A stretch of DNA of 64,000 bases, taken from contig NZ_CP109442.1 in assembly GCF_036227205.1 (NCBI RefSeq), positions 2,294,001 through 2,358,000 of the forward strand. The letters are read 5' to 3'. Below are positions 7,539-15,287 of the stretch, piece after piece. The stretch is from Amycolatopsis sp. NBC_01480. Its GTDB lineage: Bacteria; Actinomycetota; Actinomycetes; Mycobacteriales; Pseudonocardiaceae. Position 1 is the stretch's first letter; every line of letters begins with the position of its first letter. The notes below the pieces were generated by a model that saw only the letters and a program-made list of their open reading frames with translations, was not told the DNA's origin and searched no databases. Made by a program: the position numbers and the translations under genes.

Positions 7539-9014
7539 TCAGTTCAACACGGACTGGATCGGCCCGACGGCGAAGTACGCGACGAAGGCCACCGCGATGA
7601 TCCACATCAGCGGGTGGACCTGCCGGGCCTTGCCCGTCGCCGCGCGGATCACCACGTAGCTCACGAAGCCGGCGCCGATGCCGTTGGCGATCGAGTACGT
7701 GAACGGCATGACCACGATCGTCAGGAACGCCGGCAGCGCGATCGAGAAGTCGGTGAAGTCGATTTCCTTGACCTGCGTCATCATCAGCGCGCCCACGACC
7801 ACCAGCGCCGGCGCGGCGGCCTCCACCGGCACCACCTGGTACAGCGGCGTCAGGAACATCGCGGCCAGGAACAGCACGCCCGTGACGACGTTCGCCAGGC
7901 CCGTGCGCGCGCCCTCCGCGATACCGGACGCGGACTCCACGAACACCGTGTTCGAGCTGGCCGAGCCGAAGCCGCCGGCCGCGCCCGCGAGGCCCTCGAC
8001 GAACAGCGCCTTGCCGACGTTCGGCAGCTGGCCGTCCTTGCCGATCAGGCCGGCTTCCTTGCCCAGCCCGGTCATCGTGCCCATGGCGTCGAAGAAGTCG
8101 GCCAGCACCAGCGTGAACACGAGCAGCACCACGGTGATGATCGGCAGCCGGCTCCAGGCGCCGAACGAGACGTCGCCGACCAGCGACAGGTTCGGCAGGC
8201 CGACCACCTGGCCGGGCAGCGCCGGGTAGCCGAGGTTCCAGCCCTTCGGGTCGGTGCCGTTCGACGGCCCGGCCTTCACGATCGCCTCGACCACGATCGC
8301 CAGCACGGTCGAGGTCAGCACCCCGATGAGGATCGCGCCCTTGACCTTCTTGGCCACCAGGATGGCGGTGAGCAACAGGCCGACCACGAACACGGCCGTC
8401 GGCCACGACGCGATCGAGCCGTTGATGCCGAGGCCCACCGGGACCGTGGTGTGCGCGTCGTCCGGCAGCCGGCGCACGAACCCGGCGTCGACCAGGCCGA
8501 TCAGGCAGATGAACAGGCCGATGCCCACCGCGATCGCCGACTTCAGCGCCGGCGGCACCGCGCGGAACACCGCCGTCCGGAAGCCGGTGAGCACGAGCAG
8601 CACGATGATCACGCCCTCGATCACCACCAGGCCCATGGCCTCGGGCCAGGTCATCTGCGGGGCGATGGTGACCGCGAGCAGGCTGTTGATGCCGAGGCCG
8701 GTGGCGATGGCGAACGGGTAGTTCGCGACCAGTCCCATCAGGATCGTCAGCACGCCGGCGACCAGCGCCGTGACGGCCGCGACCTGCGGCACCGGCAGGA
8801 TGTTGCCCAGCACGTCCTTGTGTGCGGACGGGGTACTGGCCGAGAAACTGCCGATGATCAACGGGTTCAGCACCACGATGTAGGCCATGGTCACGAACGT
8901 GACGACGCCGCCGCGGATCTCGCGGCCCGCGCTCGAACCCCGTTCGGTGATCTTGAAGAACCGGTCCAGAGTGGACACGCCGCGCTCTTCCGGCCGCTGC
9001 GACTGCTCCGACAT
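7539..9014 (-). CDS. NCS2/AzgA-type purine (hypoxanthine/guanine/adenine) permease
   Basis: A 491-residue membrane protein starting MSEQSQRPEERGVSTLDRFFKITERGSS. The blocks GGVVTFVTMAYIVVLNPLII, ATGLGINSLL, FTLVLADFFDAMGTMTGLGKEAGL and GFGSASSNTVFVESASGIAEGARTGL are signatures of the AzgA branch of the NCS2 family, which imports adenine, guanine and hypoxanthine with protons. About 12-14 hydrophobic segments are present. It is divergent from the DUF2530 gene (86 bases between starts), a pairing I recall from other actinomycetes. There is no clear Shine-Dalgarno beyond AGGCAGG. Confidence 0.92.
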   Translation of the reverse strand: MSEQSQRPEERGVSTLDRFFKITERGSSAGREIRGGVVTFVTMAYIVVLNPLIIGSFSASTPSAHKDVLGNILPVPQVAAVTALVAGVLTILMGLVANYPFAIATGLGINSLLAVTIAPQMTWPEAMGLVVIEGVIIVLLVLTGFRTAVFRAVPPALKSAIAVGIGLFICLIGLVDAGFVRRLPDDAHTTVPVGLGINGSIASWPTAVFVVGLLLTAILVAKKVKGAILIGVLTSTVLAIVVEAIVKAGPSNGTDPKGWNLGYPALPGQVVGLPNLSLVGDVSFGAWSRLPIITVVLLVFTLVLADFFDAMGTMTGLGKEAGLIGKDGQLPNVGKALFVEGLAGAAGGFGSASSNTVFVESASGIAEGARTGLANVVTGVLFLAAMFLTPLYQVVPVEAAAPALVVVGALMMTQVKEIDFTDFSIALPAFLTIVVMPFTYSIANGIGAGFVSYVVIRAATGKARQVHPLMWIIAVAFVAYFAVGPIQSVLN

Positions 9015-9100
9015 CCGCCTGCCTATCTCTGTGCTGTGTGCCCGGCCGGCCGCCGCGGGAGAAGCTTCGCGGGCGTGGCCCCGGGGGTACCCTTCACCAT

Positions 9101-9367
9101 GTGGATGAACCGATCAATTCCCCGGAGGTTACGGGCTCGTTGCGGCACACGCCGGACCTGCCGAAGCGGCTGACCGACCTGACCCCGGTCGTGATCGTAG
9201 GCACCTCGGCGTGGCTGGTCGCGCTGGTGGTCCTGTTCTTCGTGGCCCAGGGCGTGTGGGTGTGGACCGCGTTCGCGGGAATCGTGCTCGGCTTCATCGG
9301 CTTCGGCATCATCTTCTGGCAGCGCGCGGCCGCCCGGCGCGGCTCGAAGTCGGCTCAGCGGGTCTGA
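9101..9367 (+). CDS. DUF2530 small membrane protein
   Basis: An 88-residue protein from GTG 9101: VDEPINSPEV, then TPDLPKRLTDLTPVVIVGTSAW followed by two membrane helices (about 33-53 and 58-76) and a basic tail RAAARRGSKSAQ. This matches DUF2530, a two-helix family of unknown function found beside NCS2 permeases and MarR genes; Rv0882 is probably the mycobacterial counterpart. A longer reading frame upstream (from 9038) is not supported. Divergent from the purine permease. Confidence 0.7.
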   Translation: MDEPINSPEVTGSLRHTPDLPKRLTDLTPVVIVGTSAWLVALVVLFFVAQGVWVWTAFAGIVLGFIGFGIIFWQRAAARRGSKSAQRV

Positions 9368-9422
9368 GGCCCGGCGGAAGTTCCCAGTGCCGGACGCAGG
9401 TTGATCTTCGTATCATCGAGGT

Positions 9423-10379
9423 ATGACCGAACTCCGTGCCCTCGGCTCGTCCTCCCTCCGTGTTTCGTCGTTCTGCCTGGGCGGCAACGTCTTCGGCTGG
9501 ACCGCCGACGAGAAACAGTCGGCCGCGGTCCTGGACGCCTACACCGGGTCGGGCGGCAATTTCGTCGACACGTCCGACTCGTACATGAACTACTTCCCCG
9601 AGCAGGGCAACCAGCCGGGCCAGTCCGAGACCATCATCGGCGACTGGCTCGCCCGCCGCGATCGCGACAGCGTGGTCGTCGCGACCAAGGTCGGCGACCA
9701 CCCGGACTATCTGGGCCTGGAGCCCGCCACCATCAAGGCCGCCGCCGACGAGTCCCTGCGGCGCCTGCGCACCGATCACATCGACCTCTACTACACCCAC
9801 TTCGACCGGGACGAGTCCATCCCGGTCGAAGACATCATCACCGCGCTCGACGAGCTCGTGCGGTCCGGCAAGGTGCGTGCCATCGCGGCGTCCAACATCA
9901 GCCCCGAACGGCTCTCGGCATCGCTGGCCTTCTCCGACCGCGAGGGCTTGGCCCGTTACGTGGCGCTGCAGCCGCAGTACAACCTCGTCTCGCGTGACAC
10001 CTACGAAGGCCCGAAGCGGGACATCGTGCAGCGTGAAGGGCTGGCCTGCGTTCCGTACTTCGCGCTCGCCTCCGGGTTCCTCACCGGCAAGTACCGTCCC
10101 GGCAGGACGATCGAGAACGTGCGGGCCATCCCGGGCATGGCCGGCGGCTACGCCGACACCGAGCGCGGCGTGAAGGTGCTCCAGGCTCTGGAGAACGTCG
10201 CGACAGCGCACGGCGTCGAGATGGCCACGGTGGCCATGGCCTGGCTCGCGCGGCAGCCGACGGTCACCTCGCCGATCGCGTCCGCCCGCACCGTCGAGCA
10301 GCTGCCGGCTCTGTTCGCGATGGACGAGGTGCAGCTGTCGGACGCGGAGCTGGCGGCTCTGACCACCGCCTCGGCCTGA
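9423..10379 (+). CDS. Aldo/keto reductase
   Basis: A 318-residue protein of the AKR fold (NADPH-dependent carbonyl reductase). The catalytic tetrad is visible: Asp49 and Tyr54 (FVDTSDSYMNY), Lys89 (VVVATKVG), His126 (DLYYTHFD). SNISPERL and GFLTGKYRPG are the cofactor-side blocks of the YhdN/tas-like branch. ATG 9423 follows a short gap after the DUF2530 gene. The natural substrate is not predictable. The stop codon is 8 bases from hairpin copy 2. Confidence 0.92.
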   Translation: MTELRALGSSSLRVSSFCLGGNVFGWTADEKQSAAVLDAYTGSGGNFVDTSDSYMNYFPEQGNQPGQSETIIGDWLARRDRDSVVVATKVGDHPDYLGLEPATIKAAADESLRRLRTDHIDLYYTHFDRDESIPVEDIITALDELVRSGKVRAIAASNISPERLSASLAFSDREGLARYVALQPQYNLVSRDTYEGPKRDIVQREGLACVPYFALASGFLTGKYRPGRTIENVRAIPGMAGGYADTERGVKVLQALENVATAHGVEMATVAMAWLARQPTVTSPIASARTVEQLPALFAMDEVQLSDAELAALTTASA

Positions 10380-10387
10380 CCGCTGAA

Positions 10388-10437
10388 GACTCGTGAGTGG
10401 CTATGACGGTTAGAACCGTCATAGCCACTCACGAGTC
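10388..10437. repeat. Long hairpin element, copy 2 (between convergent genes)
   Basis: Perfect 24-base arms around an AG loop. The outer arm is GACTCGTGAGTG / CACTCACGAGTC; the middle is GCTATGACGG / CCGTCATAGC; GGTT and AACC flank the loop. The pairing extends to GAAG / CTTC outside with one bulged base. It fills the gap between the aldo/keto reductase stop (10379) and the stop of the sacsin-like gene (10441, minus strand), so it can end transcription from both sides. Confidence 0.9.
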
Positions 10438-10440
10438 CTT

Positions 10441-13260
10441 CTAGTTCAGCAGGGTGCGGGGCGAAGGGTCGTCGAGCAGCGCGGTGATGCGGTAACGCTC
10501 CGCCCAGTGCCCGGTGGCCCAGGCGAACGCCCGCGCCAGTCCCTCCGAGGTGTCCGCCGCGTGCAGCCGCCCGTCCGTCCACCACGGAACGTCGTGGTCC
10601 GAGCCGTCCAGCGTGACGGTCAGCGAATCGTGCAGCAGCGGGCCGCCGTCCGGCAGCACCAGGCCGAGCTGGTCGGCGACCAGCCGCAACGCGGGCAGGT
10701 CGGACCACAGCACGTACTCGCCGTCGCTGGTGACCTCGGCCGTCAGGCTGGAGGCCAGCGGCAGGTCGAGCAGTTCGGCCAGGCGCTCGGGCTCCTCGGT
10801 CGCGGCGACGATCCGGGCGGCGTCCAGCGCCGCGGCGGGCCAGGGCACGTCGAGGACCACGGCCTGCTCGGCCTCGGCCACGGACCCGTCGGCGACGCGG
10901 ACCCGGACCGGCGCGCCCAGCTCCTCGACGTCCACATCGGACTCCACGAGCGCGCGGTGCGCCCGGGCGGCCAGGCCCGGCGCGAGCGTGCGGCCGGCGT
11001 CACCCAGCCGGTCGAGCAGATCGGCCGCGTCCTCCACAGTAGACAGACCCAGTCCGGTCCGGACGCCGGCGGCGAGCAGAAGGTCTTCACTGAGGCCCAG
11101 ATCGGGCACCTCGTCGTACAGCCCGGTCAGCTCGGCGGCCTCGGGCAGCCGCCACGAGCCCGGTGCCTCACCGGCCAGCAGCGCGTACCGGGCGAGCCAC
11201 CAGCGGGCGTGCCCGTCGGGGGTGTGCAGCGCCTGCCAGGTCTCGGGCCGGGCGGCCAGCAGCCGGAGCGCGGCGGGCCACGCGTCGTCGGCGACCAGGT
11301 CGAGGTCGCGGATCGCCGCGACGGTCAGCGGCGGCCGTTCCAGCGAGTCCCACCAGGACTCCTCGTCGGGCAGGCCGTGGTCGGGCTCGTGCGGATCCTC
11401 GTCGCGGACCACGGCGAACGAGTCCAGCACCCCGGTGGCGACCAAAGTGGACTGGGGCCAGTCCTCGGCGAACTCGTCGTCGAGGACGGACATCGCCCCG
11501 TCCTCTTCGAACACCTCCGGGTCGAAGACGTCCAGCAGCGGTGATTCGGGGAGCACGAGCTCGTCGGCGCGCCGCCAGCCGTCCTCGGCGGGCAGCGCGA
11601 GCGCGCCCGCCCAGTCCGGGGCCTGGTCCCCGCACTCGGCGATCAGCCGGAGCACGGCGCCGGCGAGGTTCATCCCGTCCATTCCGGACCGGACGTCCTC
11701 GACACTGCGCTCCACTGCGAACTGCACCTGGTCGGCTTCGAGCAGCTGCTGGGCGTCGGCATGCTTGGCACCAAGGCGTTCCAGCAACGGGTGCGCGGCC
11801 GTCGGGTGCACCAGGCGCAGGCCCGGTACGTCCACATCGGACAGAAGCGCGAGCAGCTCGTTCGAGCCGTCCACGAGCAGCGCGCCCCGCGCACCGGGCA
11901 GGGTGCGGCCGTCGGAGAGCGGGACGGGCAGGCCGTCGAGCTGGGCCGGCGAGACGTCGTGCGTGTCGACCGCGATCGCCAGCGCCGCGTAGAGCCGGTG
12001 CCACCACTCGGGTTCACGACTGATCCCGGTCAGCAGCTCCAGCACGTCCTCGATGGTGAGCGGCTGAGCCGAGACCGGCTTGAGCACGCGGGCCGCGCCC
12101 GGCGGGGCGGGCACCAGCCCGGGCACGAGGTCGGCCAGCAGCGGCGGCAGCCCGGGCACGTCCACGTCGAGCACCCGCGCCTGCCGCCCGCTGATCTCCG
12201 CGCCGTCCTCGGTGGACAGCCAAGGCTCTTCGGACAGCACGGCGAAAACCAGGTCGCGCAGCTGAGCGTCCACTGTGGAGCGAGGGAACCCGGCGGCGGG
12301 GACGAGCGCGAAACGGTGCTCCGCCGGGATCGCGCGGACGAGGCCGACGTAGTCCTTCGCGGCCGCCTCCAGCGCCGCGGTCAGGGCCGCGCCGGGCAGC
12401 ACGCGCCGCCGTGACGGCTCGACGGGCACCGGCGCGATGAGCCGCGCGGGCAGCGAAAGCGCGTCGTCGGTGGGGGTCGGGGCGTGGAGGACGTCCTCCT
12501 CCAGCGGCAGCGGCACGCCATCGGAGTCGACCGGGATGGCCCAGCCCTCGTGCGTCAGCCAGCTACGGTCGCCGCCCGGGCCGCGGATCTCGACGAGCTG
12601 GTCGCCGCTGCGCGTCCAGACCCGGCCGTCGACGTCGACCTCCGCCAGCCACGGCAGCGCCAGCAGCAGGTCCGGGATCTCGGCGGCGAGGCCGTCGAGC
12701 AGGGCTTTGCCGGATTCCGGGTCGCGCAGCGGCAGCCGGACCTCGGTGTCGTACCCGGCGGGCGGTTGCTCGTCGGTCGGCCAGAGCAGGCGCAGCACCG
12801 GGACTTCGCCGTCCCGCCGCGCTTCCCGCCGCGTGCGCCCGGCGGAGAACGCGACCCCGCCGGTGGTCGAAACCACCCGCGGCTCGTCGGTGACGGTCAG
12901 CACTGCGGCGAACCCGACACCGAATCGTCCGACCGTGTCCTGCTGTTCCTTCGCCGAAGCCCGCAGCGAAGCCAGCGACTCGACCCCGCGGGTGTCCAGC
13001 GGGGCGCCGGTGTTCGCCACCCGCAACTCACCGTCCACAACAGACACCCGGACCCGCCCGGGCGTCTTGGCCGCGAACGCCGCGTCGGCCGCGTTCTGCG
13101 CCAGCTCGACGAACAGCCGATCCCGATACGCCCCGACCCGCAGGTCCCGCTCGGCGTTGGTGTCCTCGGTGAACCGTGTCGGGGAGTCCAGCCACGCGCG
13201 CAGCATCGCCGCGCGCAACCGCTCAGTCCCGAACGGATCCCGCTCAGCCGCGCTCGTCAC
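10441..13260 (-). CDS. Sacsin-like GHKL ATPase-domain protein
   Basis: A 939-residue protein. The N-terminal ~200 residues are an Hsp90-type (GHKL) ATP-binding fold: FVELAQNAADAAFAAKT (N-box with the catalytic-type Glu and metal Asn), VANTGAPLDTRGVESLASLRASAKEQQDTVGRFGVGFAAVL (G1/G2 boxes). The remaining ~700 residues are Leu/Ala/Asp-rich with no recognised domain and no membrane segment. Proteins of this build are annotated as sacsin N-terminal ATP-binding-like; a chaperone-like role is inferred from the fold only. The start overlaps the 3' end of the DUF3027 gene by 17 bases, so the two are co-transcribed and probably translationally coupled. Confidence 0.8.
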   Translation of the reverse strand: MTSAAERDPFGTERLRAAMLRAWLDSPTRFTEDTNAERDLRVGAYRDRLFVELAQNAADAAFAAKTPGRVRVSVVDGELRVANTGAPLDTRGVESLASLRASAKEQQDTVGRFGVGFAAVLTVTDEPRVVSTTGGVAFSAGRTRREARRDGEVPVLRLLWPTDEQPPAGYDTEVRLPLRDPESGKALLDGLAAEIPDLLLALPWLAEVDVDGRVWTRSGDQLVEIRGPGGDRSWLTHEGWAIPVDSDGVPLPLEEDVLHAPTPTDDALSLPARLIAPVPVEPSRRRVLPGAALTAALEAAAKDYVGLVRAIPAEHRFALVPAAGFPRSTVDAQLRDLVFAVLSEEPWLSTEDGAEISGRQARVLDVDVPGLPPLLADLVPGLVPAPPGAARVLKPVSAQPLTIEDVLELLTGISREPEWWHRLYAALAIAVDTHDVSPAQLDGLPVPLSDGRTLPGARGALLVDGSNELLALLSDVDVPGLRLVHPTAAHPLLERLGAKHADAQQLLEADQVQFAVERSVEDVRSGMDGMNLAGAVLRLIAECGDQAPDWAGALALPAEDGWRRADELVLPESPLLDVFDPEVFEEDGAMSVLDDEFAEDWPQSTLVATGVLDSFAVVRDEDPHEPDHGLPDEESWWDSLERPPLTVAAIRDLDLVADDAWPAALRLLAARPETWQALHTPDGHARWWLARYALLAGEAPGSWRLPEAAELTGLYDEVPDLGLSEDLLLAAGVRTGLGLSTVEDAADLLDRLGDAGRTLAPGLAARAHRALVESDVDVEELGAPVRVRVADGSVAEAEQAVVLDVPWPAAALDAARIVAATEEPERLAELLDLPLASSLTAEVTSDGEYVLWSDLPALRLVADQLGLVLPDGGPLLHDSLTVTLDGSDHDVPWWTDGRLHAADTSEGLARAFAWATGHWAERYRITALLDDPSPRTLLN

Positions 13261-14422
13261 CGGCGTTTTCGGAACTCTCGACGTTGTTTTCGGTCACGAC
13301 AGCCTCTTCGGCGACGGGAGACTCCTCGACTGCCGCAGGCTCCTCCGCGACAGCGGGCTCCTCCACCACGGCGACCTCTTCCACCACGGCAGGCTCCTCG
13401 ACCACGGCAGCCTCTTCAGCTACAACGGGCTCCTCCGCGACAGCGGGTTCTTCCTCCGCGGCGACCTCTTCCGCAGCAGCAGGCTCTTCCGCGACAGCCG
13501 TCTCCTCGACGACCTCTTCCACGGCGACCGCCGCAGCGGCTTCCGGTTCAACCGTCTCAGCGGCGACCGTCTCCTCGGCCACCGCTTCTTCGGCCTCCGC
13601 GACCGTCTCGGCCGGAGCCGAGTCCGAAGGCGCCTCAGCCTCCGAAGCAGCGACAGCCGGTACCGGTACCGCAGCGAAGTCCAGCAGCGAGTCGTCGTAC
13701 ACGAGTTCCGCGACGGGGATCGAAGACGTGATCTCGACCTCGACCTCGGAGTGCGCGCCGCAGCCGTACTCGACGTCGACGATGTGGCCGTCGGCCGGGG
13801 AGATGTCGTTGGTGCAGCCGCCGAAGGAACCGCGCAGGGAGCCCGCGAGCGGCACGAAGAAGCCGCACGCGCCGCAGGTCCCGGGGGCGCTGCGGGCCAT
13901 GTCCGAGCGGGGGCCGAACTCGCCGTCGTGCCAGCGGGCCGCGGCGTCCTGCCGGCCGAAGCGCGACAGCACGTGGACGCGGCCGAGGCCGGCCTCGTGC
14001 GCCACCTCCTCGACGGCCGGGTCGTCGGACTGGAGGTACGCGGGCACCAGGCGCGCGTCGTCCTTGTCCACCGGGAAGATGTCGCCGACGCCGAGGTCGC
14101 CCGCGCGGACCCGCCGCTCCCACGGCACCCAGGCCGGCGCCACCAGCGCGTCCGGGCCGGGGACGAGCGCGAGCTCGCTGACCGTCACCGGCTCGTCCGG
14201 GCCGGCCAGCGCGACCGTCACCGACCAGTGCCAGCCGAGATAGCCGGGCACCGACGCCTTGAACAGGTGACTCGCCGAGACGGCGTCCTCCCGTTCGACG
14301 CCGGCGTGCTCGCCGACCTGGTCAGCGGGGGCGTCCGCCAGCACGGCGGCGCGCGCCACGTCGGCGGCGTCGGCGAGTTTGCGGTGGATCGAGCCGTCGT
14401 CCAGGGTCAACAGCAGCGTCAT
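13244..14422 (-). CDS. DUF3027 protein with acidic Glu/Ala/Val repeat tail
   Basis: A 392-residue protein. Residues ~20-245 match DUF3027: LFKASVPGYLGWHWSVTVALAG, WVPWERRVRAGDLGVGDIFP and the cysteine-bearing GTCGACGFFVPLAGSLRGSFG with GGCTNDISPADGHIVDVEYGCGAHSE. The four or five Cys/His could bind metal. Residues ~255-392 are a highly acidic low-complexity tail of EEPAV/VAEE units with almost no other residues, probably disordered. The family's function is unknown; it corresponds to Rv0883c in position. First gene of the operon with the sacsin-like ATPase. Confidence 0.85.
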   Translation of the reverse strand: MTLLLTLDDGSIHRKLADAADVARAAVLADAPADQVGEHAGVEREDAVSASHLFKASVPGYLGWHWSVTVALAGPDEPVTVSELALVPGPDALVAPAWVPWERRVRAGDLGVGDIFPVDKDDARLVPAYLQSDDPAVEEVAHEAGLGRVHVLSRFGRQDAAARWHDGEFGPRSDMARSAPGTCGACGFFVPLAGSLRGSFGGCTNDISPADGHIVDVEYGCGAHSEVEVEITSSIPVAELVYDDSLLDFAAVPVPAVAASEAEAPSDSAPAETVAEAEEAVAEETVAAETVEPEAAAAVAVEEVVEETAVAEEPAAAEEVAAEEEPAVAEEPVVAEEAAVVEEPAVVEEVAVVEEPAVAEEPAAVEESPVAEEAVVTENNVESSENAGDERG

Positions 14423-14472
14423 GCCCCCAATTGTGCCGCACGCATCCGCGCCGCCCGTGCCAGGCTGTTCTA

Positions 14473-15249
14473 GTGCGAAACCCGATCATCTGGCCGCTGC
14501 TGGCGCTCGCCCTCGCCGGCGGCTGCGCGGGCACCCAGGCGGCGCCGGCCGCGCAGCCCGAGCAGCTGACCGTCCAAGTGCTGGGGACGCTGCCCCACGA
14601 CACCTCCGCGTTCACCGAAGGGCTCGAGTTCTCCGGCACCACGCTGTACGAGAGCCGCGGCCTCGAAGGGCAGTCGGCGCTCACCGCGGGCCCGGCCGGG
14701 CAGGCGCCGACCGCCCGCGTGGCGCTGCCGTCGCCGCTGTTCGGCGAGGGCGTCACCGTGCTCGGGCCGAAGCTGTGGCAGCTGACCTGGCAGGACGGCT
14801 TCGCCATCGAGCGTGATTCGAAGACCCTCGCCGAGCTGCGCCGGGTCCCGTTCGAGGGTGAGGGCTGGGGCCTGTGCCACCAGCCCGACGGCCGGCTGGT
14901 GATGAGCAACGGGTCGTCGACGCTCACCTTCCGTGACCCGCAGACGTTTGCGGTCACCGGCAGTGTGGACGTCGGCGTGGACCAGCTGAACGAGCTCGAA
15001 TGCGTCGGCGACACGGTGTACGCGAACGTGTGGAAAACCGGCACCATCCTGCGCATCGACGCGAAGACCGGCCAGGTCACCGGCAGCATCGACGCGGGCG
15101 GCCTGCGCACCCCGGCCGAGCCCGGCGAGGACGTGCTCAACGGCATCGCCGCGATCCCGGGCACCGACGAATTCCTGGTCACGGGGAAGCTGTGGCCGAC
15201 GATGTTCTGGGTGAGGTTCGTCCCCGAATCCGCACCAAAAGGCCCGTGA
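14473..15249 (+). CDS. Glutaminyl-peptide cyclotransferase, lipoprotein
   Basis: A 258-residue protein from GTG 14473: MRNPIIWPLLALALAGGCAG is a lipoprotein signal with lipobox LAGGC (Cys18). The mature part matches the bacterial/plant Glu_cyclase_2 beta-propeller: DTSAFTEGLEFSGTTLYESRGLEGQSAL, ERDSKTLAELRRVPFEGEGWGLC, QLNELECVGDTVYANVWKTGTILRID and EDVLNGIA. It cyclises N-terminal glutamine of exported peptides to pyroglutamate at the membrane surface. Divergent from the DUF3027 gene, with 50 bases between starts. Upstream in-frame codons to 14431 overlap the divergent promoter and are not used. Confidence 0.85.
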   Translation: MRNPIIWPLLALALAGGCAGTQAAPAAQPEQLTVQVLGTLPHDTSAFTEGLEFSGTTLYESRGLEGQSALTAGPAGQAPTARVALPSPLFGEGVTVLGPKLWQLTWQDGFAIERDSKTLAELRRVPFEGEGWGLCHQPDGRLVMSNGSSTLTFRDPQTFAVTGSVDVGVDQLNELECVGDTVYANVWKTGTILRIDAKTGQVTGSIDAGGLRTPAEPGEDVLNGIAAIPGTDEFLVTGKLWPTMFWVRFVPESAPKGP

Positions 15250-15287
15250 TCGGGCGGAACGCCGCCCGGATGAGGCAGGATTGACAG

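Noticed and set aside
13260..13700. Tandem Glu/Ala codons as a separate repeat element
   Set aside because: It is in frame within the DUF3027 coding sequence and is best seen as its acidic tail.
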